The translations under genes and the position numbers were made by a program. From NCBI GenBank assembly GCA_020629715.1, contig JAHDCU010000008.1, positions 62,001 through 126,000 on the forward strand: a DNA stretch of 64,000 bases, read 5' to 3'. Shown piece after piece: positions 8,361-17,264 of the stretch; position 1 is the stretch's first letter, and every line of letters begins with the position of its first letter. The notes beneath the pieces were generated by a model. It saw nothing but the letters and a program-made list of their open reading frames with translations, did not search any database and was not told the origin of the DNA. The stretch comes from Saprospiraceae bacterium (GTDB taxonomy: Bacteria; Bacteroidota; Bacteroidia; Chitinophagales; Saprospiraceae).

Positions 8361-10967
8361 TTGAAACTATATAGAGTCATAGTGTTGTTTTTTTTGCTTG
8401 TTGTAGGTTTATCTTTTAGGATAATTATACCCGTACCTCCAGGTCCAATAGACCCATACCTAAACGGCGTATTTCCAGATGTATCTCCAGCTAACGAAGC
8501 GATTGAGGTCGTAGACTTGTTTCCTGATATTGAAATTCAATCACCCACTAAAGTAGTTGAGTTTTCATCATCGGATGACTTATTGGTATTGACTAAAGGG
8601 GGTATAGTTTTCAGAATGAATACTGTGGAACAGACGAAGTCTGTAGTACTTGATCTATTTGATCAAACCTTCAGATTAGGTGATGGTGGTGCTGTTGGAT
8701 TAGTACTACATCCAGAGTTTTGGACTGATGCCGATAAGCAAGAAGCTTATGTATATAATCGTACGTCACCTACTGCAATGAACTGGACAGAGCCAGCGTA
8801 TAATAGATTATCAAAATTTAAGTGGGATCCAAGTACCGAAATATTCGATCTGCTAAGCGAAGAAATTTTAATCCAACAGTACGATCGTAGCCCATGGCAC
8901 AACGGTGGAGATATGTTTTTTGGTAATGATGGTTTTTTATACATCACTTTGGGAGATGAAGGAGCTGAAGAACAACAGCTAGCATCTACACAACGACTGG
9001 ATGGTGGATTCTTTAGTGGTATTATACGTATTGATGTAGATAACGATTCAAGTCGTAGTCATCCTATCAGACGACAGCCTTTGGCACTAGATACACCTAT
9101 CAAAGGATGGGATTGGCCTACTTATAGCCAAGGTTACTCTATACCTAATGATAATCCATGGCTCGATGAATCAGGAAGTCGCCTTGAAGAGTTTTATAGT
9201 CTTGGTTTAAGAAGTCCATACGATGCACATTATGATGCAGAGCGAGAGGTAATCTGGATAGCGGATGTTGGAGGAGGTGAGATAGAAGAAGTTAATACTG
9301 TAAGGAAGGGTGATAATCATCAGTGGCCATATCTTGAGGGAGATGTACCTTCGGAGATAATAGATAAACCAGGAGTGGTCTTGGGCCAGGAACAAGCACC
9401 TAAATGGGAATATGGTCGAGATATAGGTATAGGAACTTGTATTATTGGAGGTATTATCTACGATGGTTTTGAATTTCCCAATCTAGATGGACAATATATT
9501 TTTGCAGATTTTACGAGTAATAAAGTCGTTGCTTTGCGCAATCTACATACTGATGATCGACCACAACATAGAGTCATTATAAATGATCTCAAAGCCTTGT
9601 ATCCAGCCCTAGCTCCTAAATCCAAAATCATCAGAGTAGAACAACTGAGTAATGGAGATATTTTGCTTTGTATTATGGGTGAGGAAACGGATTTCCCTGG
9701 TAAGATATTACGACTGAAGAACTCAAATCAGTCCATAGGAGAAGCACCAAAGACTTTATCAGAAACAGGTTTTTTTAAAAATTTATCGAATTTAGAACCT
9801 ATAGATGCGGCAATTCCTTACACGGTCAATGCACCCTTGTGGAGTGATGGAGCTGCTAAACAACGATGGGCGGTAATCCCAAATGATGGTCAAATAGATA
9901 CAGAGGATGAGAAGATCGACTTTAGAGAAAGAGATCATTGGGACTTTCCAGCGGGTACTGTTTTCGTGAAGCATTTTGAAATGGCACTAGATCAAAGCAA
10001 TCCAGAATCTAAGGATCGTCTCGAAACACGTTTTTTTATTCTAGATCAGAAAAAAATAGGCTACGGACTCAGTTATAGATGGAATGATGAGGAAACCGAG
10101 GCCTATCTAGTGGAGGACTCCGTAAGTGACGAATTGTGGATACAGGATGATGAAGGAGAAGAGTTTCCGTTAATATGGAATTACCCTACACAGGCCCAAT
10201 GCGCTAGCTGTCATAACAGTACTTCTCAATATGTACTCGGCGTAAATACACATCAGCTCAATGGAGATCTATATTACCATGATATGGGAATGGAGATAAA
10301 TCAATTAGACTATTGGAATAAACAAGGACTATTCAAAAATGCTATCTCTGCAAGTGCAAATTACCCAAGGTCAGCCCATATCCTTGATGATCAAGCTTCT
10401 TTAAGCACGAGGATTATGTCTTATTTAGATGCAAATTGTGCTTCCTGTCATAACGATAATACTAATCTTGAGGTTGACTTAGATTTTTCATACGATGATC
10501 CTTCAGTTTTGAGACAATATATAGGAGCAGCTACGCAGAGTCATGCATCGACGCCAGGAGGTACAATTATTAAGGCAGGTGATCATGAAAGTTCTGAGCT
10601 TTGGCTGCGTGATGCTTCCAGAGATGAAATTCAAATGCCTCCTTTGGCAACAGAGTTACTCGATCAAACATATGTAGATTCTTTAGCAAAATGGATTAAT
10701 AATCTACCAGAATACCCAATCGAAACTCCTCATGAACTGCTCTTATTTCCTAATCCTGTGGATAGGCTAGCATTTATACAGATTGATGAATCACTTCCTA
10801 TGCCTGCCAATTTACAAGTATGGACAAGTACGGGAAGATTGGTTATCGAGGAGCGTATAGACAATCATATTATAGCTCGTGACTATTCACATTTGATATC
10901 GGGTAATTATGTGATCGCTTGTAGACATGATGATATGAGATTTACGACTAGAATGGTCAAAATCTAG
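8361..10967 (+). CDS. Secreted PQQ-dependent sugar dehydrogenase fused to a diheme cytochrome and a type IX sorting domain
   Basis: An N-terminal signal segment (about 1-20) is followed by a glucose/sorbosone dehydrogenase beta-propeller (about 55-450; motifs WHNGGDMFFGNDGFLYITLGD and LGLRSPYD). A region of the HNE_0200/SO2930 diheme cytochrome type then begins near LSETGFF. Two CxxCH heme-binding motifs are present at C614-H618 and C693-H697. The last 80 residues, starting LLLFPNPV, are a type IX secretion type A sorting domain. The fusion would let sugar or alcohol oxidation pass electrons directly to hemes at the cell surface. PQQ use is inferred from the family. The TTG start at 8361 is required, because the next Met lies beyond the signal peptide. 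Confidence 0.85.
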   Translation: MKLYRVIVLFFLLVVGLSFRIIIPVPPGPIDPYLNGVFPDVSPANEAIEVVDLFPDIEIQSPTKVVEFSSSDDLLVLTKGGIVFRMNTVEQTKSVVLDLFDQTFRLGDGGAVGLVLHPEFWTDADKQEAYVYNRTSPTAMNWTEPAYNRLSKFKWDPSTEIFDLLSEEILIQQYDRSPWHNGGDMFFGNDGFLYITLGDEGAEEQQLASTQRLDGGFFSGIIRIDVDNDSSRSHPIRRQPLALDTPIKGWDWPTYSQGYSIPNDNPWLDESGSRLEEFYSLGLRSPYDAHYDAEREVIWIADVGGGEIEEVNTVRKGDNHQWPYLEGDVPSEIIDKPGVVLGQEQAPKWEYGRDIGIGTCIIGGIIYDGFEFPNLDGQYIFADFTSNKVVALRNLHTDDRPQHRVIINDLKALYPALAPKSKIIRVEQLSNGDILLCIMGEETDFPGKILRLKNSNQSIGEAPKTLSETGFFKNLSNLEPIDAAIPYTVNAPLWSDGAAKQRWAVIPNDGQIDTEDEKIDFRERDHWDFPAGTVFVKHFEMALDQSNPESKDRLETRFFILDQKKIGYGLSYRWNDEETEAYLVEDSVSDELWIQDDEGEEFPLIWNYPTQAQCASCHNSTSQYVLGVNTHQLNGDLYYHDMGMEINQLDYWNKQGLFKNAISASANYPRSAHILDDQASLSTRIMSYLDANCASCHNDNTNLEVDLDFSYDDPSVLRQYIGAATQSHASTPGGTIIKAGDHESSELWLRDASRDEIQMPPLATELLDQTYVDSLAKWINNLPEYPIETPHELLLFPNPVDRLAFIQIDESLPMPANLQVWTSTGRLVIEERIDNHIIARDYSHLISGNYVIACRHDDMRFTTRMVKI

Positions 10968-11004
10968 TTATGCTCACTTCGCTATTTTGTATTAAATTCG
11001 ATAG

Positions 11005-11991
11005 GTGATCAGTCGTAAGTGGATTAAGTATGTTCTTGTGGTGTTGGCTATAAGCCTACTTGCATTTTTTGTAAGTCAGGTAGATTTAAAAGCGGTCGTT
11101 GAGTCATTAGGTAAGGTGGGATGGAAATTCTTATATATTCTCTTAGTCACATACACTGCCTACTTCATGGCGACAGTCGCATGGGCACTTTGTATTGATC
11201 GAAATACGCGAGATATTCCTATGTTTAAGCTTTTCAATTATCGTTTAGTAGGAGAGACACTAGCCTTGATCAATCCTACCAATATTATAGCTGGCGAGGC
11301 TTCAAAGATATACATGTTGGAGCAATTGGATATCGATAAGGAGATGGGCTTAGTATCGATTATGCTCTCTAGAATATTGATTATTTTGTCTTCTTTGATA
11401 TTGTTGATCCTGGCAGTTGCATTCTACTTCAAAGAGTTCTTTGCATTTTCAGATCACTTCTATTTACAGATAGGACTTATGGTCTTGTTTTTATCTCTAG
11501 TGGTAGGTCTGTTCTACATCTTGATTTCACCTCGCTATTATTTATATGATCTTTATAATCGTTTATGTCGACTGATACCTATACGCGTTTTACTCTCTAA
11601 AAGATCTAACATACTCGGTCTTAATCAGGAGTTGAGTACCTATTACCAACATAATAAGCTCAAACTTATTGGCGCATTATTCTTATCGACTGGGCATTGG
11701 TTGATGGGCGCTTTAGAGTTTTATGTGATTCTTTATATTCTTGGTTTTCCCATTTCATTAATAGCGGCATTGATGATCGAGATGGGTGTTATTATGGTGA
11801 AAAGTGCTGCATCCTTTATACCGGCACAGTTAGGAGTAGAGGAGTATGGAAATAAACTCATGTTAAATTTTGTGGGTCTCAAAATGCCAGGATTATGGTT
11901 GACTGTAAGTGTATTACGTAGAGCGAGGCAGCTCTTCTGGATCTTGCTAGGAGTAATCATGTCTATTTTTATCTTGAAACGTAGCTCATGA
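11005..11991 (+). CDS. Lysylphosphatidylglycerol synthase/flippase-like integral membrane protein (UPF0104 type)
   Basis: The 328-residue protein has about eight hydrophobic helices and the conserved features of the LPG_synthase_TM/UPF0104 family (NPTNIIAGEASKIYML near 80-100, and FIPAQLGVEEYGNK near 270). Family members are thought to move lipids or lipid-linked sugars across the inner membrane, but most, including this one, lack the aminoacyl-transfer domain. Start is GTG at 11005. The stop overlaps the next gene by four bases (ATGA), so translation is probably coupled to the GT4 glycosyltransferase. A role in making or exporting a glycolipid is inferred from this pairing. Confidence 0.78.
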   Translation: MISRKWIKYVLVVLAISLLAFFVSQVDLKAVVESLGKVGWKFLYILLVTYTAYFMATVAWALCIDRNTRDIPMFKLFNYRLVGETLALINPTNIIAGEASKIYMLEQLDIDKEMGLVSIMLSRILIILSSLILLILAVAFYFKEFFAFSDHFYLQIGLMVLFLSLVVGLFYILISPRYYLYDLYNRLCRLIPIRVLLSKRSNILGLNQELSTYYQHNKLKLIGALFLSTGHWLMGALEFYVILYILGFPISLIAALMIEMGVIMVKSAASFIPAQLGVEEYGNKLMLNFVGLKMPGLWLTVSVLRRARQLFWILLGVIMSIFILKRSS

Positions 11992-13157
11992 ATGTCTTGG
12001 TAATCTCACATAAATATCCACCAAGTATTGGGGGTATGGAAAAGCACTGCTTTGAGCTTGTCAAAGCACTTGAGCAATCAAACAAGGTCGGGAAAGTTTA
12101 TAAAATAATCTTAGCTGAGCATGAAAGCCGTATATCCTTCTTTTGGAGGCTCAAGTCTAGAGTTAAGAATGTGCTTGATGCGAACACTGATATTGATGTG
12201 ATATATCTCAATGACGGTCTGATGACTGCATTTTCTCTCTTTTTATTGAAGATTACTGATATTCCAGTAGTTGCGACAATCCACGGGTTGGACATAGTCT
12301 TTCCTTGGGAATATTTTCAGAATAGAATTGTTCCAAAAATGCGAAATCTTAATGGTGTGATTGCTGTAAGTGACGCCACAAGAAAAGCATGTATAGATAA
12401 AGGGTTTGACGGTCAAAAGCTAATAACGATTGCTAATGGAGTTGATCATGATCTTGCGGATACGCAATTTCAAGAAGATATTCTTATTAAGGTGGGTAAG
12501 CGTATAGGAGTAGATCTAAGGAATAAAAAGATAATAACCACTCTTGGACGTCCAGTGAAGCGTAAGGGTTTTTCATGGTTTGTAAAATATGTCATGCCGC
12601 GATTAGACGATGACATTATCTTCTTGATGGTTGGTCCGCGTTCAGAGTTTAAGTCTTTTTGGGTCAGAATATTAGAGAGAGTACCGCATAAAATTCGAAG
12701 TTTAATAGAGCTATTTCTCGGTTTACCGAGTGATGAGTGGCTTCTTAGAGACTTAACCAAGCATAGCGATAATGTTTTTGAATTGGGAAAACTGCCCTTT
12801 TTTGAGGTTTTAAGTCTTCTACACTATAGTGATTTATTTGTTATGCCGAATATTCATGTCGATGGTGACGCGGAGGGTTTTGGTTTAGTAGCATTGGAAG
12901 CTGCTATCTGTGAGACTACTGTTATTGCTTCTGGTATCGAAGGTATAACTCAAGCCATCCATGATGGTAAGAATGGGATATTGTTAGAGTCGCGAAATAT
13001 TGATGCTTGGACAGAAGCTATTAATAGACAGTTGTCTGATAAAGTGAGTAATGGACGATTCGCTAGATCTGCTAAAGAATACACCCTTAATACCTTTGGA
13101 TGGAGGCAGATGACGGATGAATATATTCGGTATTTTGAACGAATAAAAAAGCCCTAA
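11988..13157 (+). CDS. Glycosyltransferase family 4 protein
   Basis: The 389-residue GT-B enzyme starts with NVLVISHKYPPSIGGMEKH, the usual N-terminal acceptor-side motif of GT4. The C-terminal nucleotide-sugar site reads DAEGFGLVALEAA near 300. It should transfer a sugar from an activated donor to a lipid or glycan acceptor on the cytoplasmic side of the membrane. The gene overlaps the upstream flippase-like gene by four bases, so both are likely to work on the same glycolipid. The specific sugar cannot be told from the sequence. Confidence 0.85.
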   Translation: MNVLVISHKYPPSIGGMEKHCFELVKALEQSNKVGKVYKIILAEHESRISFFWRLKSRVKNVLDANTDIDVIYLNDGLMTAFSLFLLKITDIPVVATIHGLDIVFPWEYFQNRIVPKMRNLNGVIAVSDATRKACIDKGFDGQKLITIANGVDHDLADTQFQEDILIKVGKRIGVDLRNKKIITTLGRPVKRKGFSWFVKYVMPRLDDDIIFLMVGPRSEFKSFWVRILERVPHKIRSLIELFLGLPSDEWLLRDLTKHSDNVFELGKLPFFEVLSLLHYSDLFVMPNIHVDGDAEGFGLVALEAAICETTVIASGIEGITQAIHDGKNGILLESRNIDAWTEAINRQLSDKVSNGRFARSAKEYTLNTFGWRQMTDEYIRYFERIKKP

Positions 13158-13174
13158 TTCATAGAAAAAGGGCT
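13150..13174. terminator. Small hairpin between the GT4 gene and sdhB
   Basis: AGCCCT and AGGGCT form a six-base stem that overlaps the GT4 stop codon. A-rich sequence lies to the left and T-containing sequence to the right. It lies between convergent genes, so it may serve both, but the stem is short. Confidence 0.55.
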
Positions 13175-13201
13175 CTAATTAATCTTTATTTTAATGACAA
13201 T

Positions 13202-13948
13202 CTATTTATCAGTACTCAATACTGAGCCGATATAAGATCTATTCATCCTGGCAATATTTTCTATAGAGATCTCTTTTGGACACTCTACTTCACATGCACC
13301 AACATTAGAGCACATCCCAAATCCTTCTTTATCCATTTGTGCTACCATAGATTGGGTTCTTTTCTTATGTTCTACTTGACCCTGTGGTAATAGACCCAAG
13401 TGAGAGACCTTTGCTGATGTAAATAGCATAGCCGATCCATTAGGACAGGCAGCAACACATGCTCCGCAGCCTATACAGGTGGCAGCATCCATAGCCATTA
13501 GGGAAAGATCTTTCTCCACAGGAATTGAGTTACCATCTGGTGCTTGACCTGTGTTTACGGAAACATATCCACCAGATTGTATGATACGATCAAATGCTGA
13601 TCTGTCTACGACTAGATCTTTTATTACCGGGAACGCTTTGGCTCTCCATGGCTCCACCACTATAGTATCACCATCTTTAAAATGACGCATGTGCAGTTGG
13701 CAGGTGGTAGTCCCTTGCATAGGTCCATGTGGACGGCCATTGATCACCATATTACATGATCCGCAGATACCTTCTCTACAATCATGTTCAAATGCTACAG
13801 GTTCTTTCTTGTCTTCTACCAGCTGCTGATTGAGTACATCCATCATTTCTAAGAATGACATATGCTCATCTGCCTCTACTTGATGTGTCTCAAGCGAACC
13901 TTTAGCGTTTCCATTTTTTTGTCTCCAAACTTTTAAAGTCAATCTCAT
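13202..13948 (-). CDS. sdhB: Succinate dehydrogenase/fumarate reductase iron-sulfur subunit
   Basis: The 248-residue protein carries a plant-type 2Fe-2S domain with ligands C57, C62, C65 and C83. Two further Cys clusters follow, [12 protein letters not shown] and [12 protein letters not shown], for the 4Fe-4S and 3Fe-4S centres. It passes electrons between the flavoprotein subunit and membrane quinone in complex II. It is the last gene of sdhC-sdhA-sdhB, 50 bases after sdhA. That short gap contains a palindromic GTCAACTAGTCAACC-like element also seen in other intergenic regions of the window. The start is ATG. Confidence 0.95.
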   Translation of the reverse strand: MRLTLKVWRQKNGNAKGSLETHQVEADEHMSFLEMMDVLNQQLVEDKKEPVAFEHDCREGICGSCNMVINGRPHGPMQGTTTCQLHMRHFKDGDTIVVEPWRAKAFPVIKDLVVDRSAFDRIIQSGGYVSVNTGQAPDGNSIPVEKDLSLMAMDAATCIGCGACVAACPNGSAMLFTSAKVSHLGLLPQGQVEHKKRTQSMVAQMDKEGFGMCSNVGACEVECPKEISIENIARMNRSYIGSVLSTDK

Positions 13949-13998
13949 TTGTATCGTGTTTGGTTGTTTTATTTTTTTGTCAACTAGTCAACCATAAG

Positions 13999-15993
13999 TT
14001 ACTTATAACTCCTTGTCTTCAACTCCACATTTTCAAACTGTAGTTCCTCTTTGTGCAGTATCGGATTATCATCATCCCACTCCCATGCACTTACATACGT
14101 ATAATCATTATCATTACGCATGGCTTCGCCTTCAGGAGTCTGGTATTCTTCTCTGAAGTGTCCACCACAAGATTCATTGCGATCTAAGGCATCTACCATC
14201 ATCAATTCTCCATGCTCCATGAAGTCTGCTACTCTTGCTGCCTTTTCAAGCTCTGGATTATATTCCTCTTGTGTACCAGGTACGAATACATCACTATAGA
14301 ATTCCTTTTTGAGATCTCGAATCATCTGTCGACCTTTTTTAAGACCTTCAGCATTACGAGACATACCACAGTATTCCCACATGATCTTACCTAGACGCTT
14401 GTGGAAGCTTTCAACAGATTGATTTCCTTGGATATCTAAGAGTCTTTGCAATCTCACTTTAGTCTCATCTTCCGCTTGCTTAAATTCTGGAAGATCAGGA
14501 TTGATGTTAGGAGTTCTAATCTCGTTGGATAAGAACTGTCCTATTGTATACGGTATCACAAAGTATCCATCCGCAAGGCCTTGCATCAATGCTGATGCAC
14601 CCAATCTATTAGCGCCATGATCAGAGAAGTTAGCTTCTCCAAGTGCAAAAAGACCAGGGATATTCGTTTCTAAATTATAGTCTACCCATACACCACCCAT
14701 TGTATAGTGGACAGCTGGGAATATTTTCATAGGCATCTTATAAGGATTCTCTCCTGTAATCTTTTCATACATTTCGAAGAGGTTTCCATATTTCTGCTCA
14801 ACTACGGCTTCACCTAGTCTTGTGATAGTCGCTTTGTCTGGATTATCTATACGCTGTGAAGTAGCTTCAGCTTTTCCATATCGTTCGATAGCGGCAGCAA
14901 AATCAAGGAATACGGCAAGACCTGTTTTATTTACTCCTTTACCTTCATCACAAGCAGTTTTAGCTGCTCTAGAGGCCACATCACGTGGTACAAGATTACC
15001 GAAAGCTGGATATCTGCGCTCTAAGTAATAGTCACGATCCTCTTCTGCTATATCAAGCGCAGTTTTTGTTCTATTAGCTATTGCTTGTGCATCTTCTTGT
15101 GATTTAGGTACCCACACTCGACCATCATTTCTAAGGGATTCACTCATCAGCGTAAGCTTGGACTGATAGTCGCCAGATACTGGTATGCAGGTAGGATGTA
15201 TCTGTGTAAAACAAGGATTAGCCATCAGGGCTCCTCTTTTTACAGATCTCCAAGCGGCAGAGACGTTGCTGCCCATCGCATTGGTGGATAGATAAAATAC
15301 ATTACCATATCCGCCCGAAGCAAGTACAACACAATGAGCTGCATGTCTCTCCAATTCTCCCGTAAGGAGATTTCTAGCTATGATTCCCCGGGCTTTCCCG
15401 TCTACTTTCACTAGGTCTAACATTTCGTGTCGATTATACATCTTCACGTTGCCTAATGATATTTGACGAGATAACGCCTGATATGCTCCGAGCAATAGTT
15501 GCTGTCCTGTTTGTCCTTTTGCGTAAAATGTTCTAGATACCTGAACACCCCCGAAGGACCTATTCGCCAACAAACCTCCGTATTCTCGGGCAAATGGTAC
15601 TCCTTGGGCTACGCATTGGTCGATGATTTCTGTGCTCACCTCAGCTAGACGATGTACGTTAGCTTCTCGTGATCGGTAATCACCACCTTTTATCGTATCA
15701 TAAAATAATCTGTATACACTATCACCATCATTCTGGTAGTTTTTGGCTGCATTGATACCTCCTTGCGCAGCAATACTATGGGCTCTACGCGGACTATCAT
15801 GGAAAGTGAATGCTTTCACATTATAGCCTAATTCTCCAAAAGTAGCAGCTGCAGATGCGCCTGCTAAGCCTGTACCTACAACGATGATTTCTATTCTTCT
15901 TTTATTATTGGGAGCTACAAGATTCATAGTACCTCTGTACTCTGACCATTTAGTCGCTAAGTCTCCCTTTGGTATTTTTGAGTCTAATTTCAT
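13999..15993 (-). CDS. sdhA: Succinate dehydrogenase/fumarate reductase flavoprotein subunit
   Basis: The 664-residue FAD protein begins its Rossmann fold at [20 protein letters not shown]. It has the FAD-attachment region [18 protein letters not shown] and the substrate loop [20 protein letters not shown]. It oxidises succinate to fumarate in the citric acid cycle, or works in reverse under low oxygen. Its size fits the Bacteroidota three-subunit (B-type) enzymes. It lies 12 bases downstream of sdhC and 50 upstream of sdhB. The organism's aconitase ends at the other edge of this window, so two citric-cycle genes lie within 50 kb. Confidence 0.95.
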   Translation of the reverse strand: MKLDSKIPKGDLATKWSEYRGTMNLVAPNNKRRIEIIVVGTGLAGASAAATFGELGYNVKAFTFHDSPRRAHSIAAQGGINAAKNYQNDGDSVYRLFYDTIKGGDYRSREANVHRLAEVSTEIIDQCVAQGVPFAREYGGLLANRSFGGVQVSRTFYAKGQTGQQLLLGAYQALSRQISLGNVKMYNRHEMLDLVKVDGKARGIIARNLLTGELERHAAHCVVLASGGYGNVFYLSTNAMGSNVSAAWRSVKRGALMANPCFTQIHPTCIPVSGDYQSKLTLMSESLRNDGRVWVPKSQEDAQAIANRTKTALDIAEEDRDYYLERRYPAFGNLVPRDVASRAAKTACDEGKGVNKTGLAVFLDFAAAIERYGKAEATSQRIDNPDKATITRLGEAVVEQKYGNLFEMYEKITGENPYKMPMKIFPAVHYTMGGVWVDYNLETNIPGLFALGEANFSDHGANRLGASALMQGLADGYFVIPYTIGQFLSNEIRTPNINPDLPEFKQAEDETKVRLQRLLDIQGNQSVESFHKRLGKIMWEYCGMSRNAEGLKKGRQMIRDLKKEFYSDVFVPGTQEEYNPELEKAARVADFMEHGELMMVDALDRNESCGGHFREEYQTPEGEAMRNDNDYTYVSAWEWDDDNPILHKEELQFENVELKTRSYK

Positions 15994-16005
15994 AGTCTTA
16001 TAATC

Positions 16006-16683
16006 TTAGTTGAAATATAGATATAATGGCAATACTGCAAATCCCGCAGGTACTGCGATAGAAAACACTTTACCTACTGCATGTATAATGGGTGTATACT
16101 TCTTATGGTTCAATCCTAGAGTCTGAAATGCACTGGCAAATCCATGCCACAGATGGAATGCTAGTACAGCAAGTCCAATTAAATAAGCAATGACCCAAAT
16201 AGGCTCTGACATAATAGCGCTTACTTTTGCGTATGCATCTATCATCTCTACACCATCTATAGTGGTCATCGGTAGTCCGCTTCCAAACTTAAACTGAAAC
16301 CAGAAATGTCCCATATGCATAAATAAGAATGCAAAAATTAAAGTACCAAGTAGTGCCATATTGTTCGATGCCCAGCTGGTATTATTTTTAGGACTCACGG
16401 CATATTTACCACCTTTGGCTTGTTTATTCCGTACCGCGAGTGCTATACCCAATATTGCATGTAGCAATATGAAAAAATAATTTCCTTTCGCTATGGTTTG
16501 GATCACAGGATTGTTACTCATGAAATCTGTGTAGACATTAAATGCCTTCCCACCATCACTAGACAGTAAAGATAAATTACCGGCTAAGTGAACAATCAGA
16601 AATAGAATGAGAAACAGCCCGGTAAGACTCATTAAGAGCTTTTTACCTATACTTGAGGTGATAAATTTGCTGAACCAATTCAT
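16006..16683 (-). CDS. sdhC: Succinate dehydrogenase cytochrome b subunit (single-subunit, five-helix type)
   Basis: The 225-residue membrane protein starts MNWFSKFITSSIGKKLLMSLTG, as in Bacteroidota and epsilon-proteobacterial diheme cytochrome b558 subunits. Five hydrophobic helices are visible. Histidines in VHLAGN, LLHAILG, HMGHFW and HLWHGF can ligate two hemes. It anchors the flavoprotein and iron-sulfur subunits and reduces menaquinone. It is the first gene of the operon and carries a well-formed promoter upstream. Confidence 0.93.
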   Translation of the reverse strand: MNWFSKFITSSIGKKLLMSLTGLFLILFLIVHLAGNLSLLSSDGGKAFNVYTDFMSNNPVIQTIAKGNYFFILLHAILGIALAVRNKQAKGGKYAVSPKNNTSWASNNMALLGTLIFAFLFMHMGHFWFQFKFGSGLPMTTIDGVEMIDAYAKVSAIMSEPIWVIAYLIGLAVLAFHLWHGFASAFQTLGLNHKKYTPIIHAVGKVFSIAVPAGFAVLPLYLYFN

Positions 16684-16712
16684 TGATAAATTTTAATTTG
16701 TCTTGATTCCTA

Positions 16713-16744
16713 CAAAGCTAAATGTTATCACGTAAAACCCCAAG
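16713..16744 (-). promoter_or_regulatory. Predicted promoter of sdhCAB
   Basis: On the minus strand, CTTG at 16744-16741 is followed after 20 bases by TAGCTTTG at 16720-16713. This is a near-complete match to the Bacteroidota TTTG-N19-21-TAnnTTTG promoter. It lies 30 bases upstream of the sdhC start. Confidence 0.65.
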
Positions 16745-16829
16745 ATCAGTTTATGAACCATTTTATTTAGAATGAGTCTAATTATCTTTATTATTATGTT
16801 ACGATGAGAACATCTTTTAAACTTGTAAC

Positions 16830-17264
16830 ATGCGCATACTTACACTACTTATAGTCCTTGTCATGATTTCATGTCAATCACCAAGCAGTCAGAATCACAC
16901 TGAGCAGCTAGATAATCTTAAAGTTTCAGAATCTAAGCAGATAGGATTTGTTCATGCAGTATACTTTTGGTTCAAGGAAGACATAAGTAAGGAGCGAATA
17001 AGAGAATTTGAATCTTCTTTAGTAGAAATGACCAAAATCAAAAGTATCAGCAGCGTCTACTATGGCCAGCCTGCAATGACTCCAAGGTCAGTTGTGGATA
17101 ATACCTATGATTACGCATGGATAACTTTATTTGAGGATAAAACAGCACATGATGCTTACCAGATGGACCCTATTCATGATAAGTTCAAAAAAATAAATAC
17201 CGATATTTGGGAAAAAGTACAAATCTACGATAGTCTCAATGCATTCAATTTGCCAATTGATTAG
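16830..17264 (+). CDS. Dabb (stress-responsive A/B barrel) domain lipoprotein
   Basis: The 144-residue protein has a lipoprotein signal with lipobox MISC and C15 as the predicted lipidated residue. From about residue 38 (IGFVHAVYFWFKED) it shows a Dabb alpha-beta barrel. Dabb proteins form small dimeric barrels; their roles are varied and often unknown. The 3' end overlaps the convergent PAS kinase by 20 bases. The octamer TAAACTTG just upstream (16818-16825) resembles the blaI promoter and is a weaker match to TAnnTTTG. Function is unknown beyond the fold. Confidence 0.75.
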   Translation: MRILTLLIVLVMISCQSPSSQNHTEQLDNLKVSESKQIGFVHAVYFWFKEDISKERIREFESSLVEMTKIKSISSVYYGQPAMTPRSVVDNTYDYAWITLFEDKTAHDAYQMDPIHDKFKKINTDIWEKVQIYDSLNAFNLPID

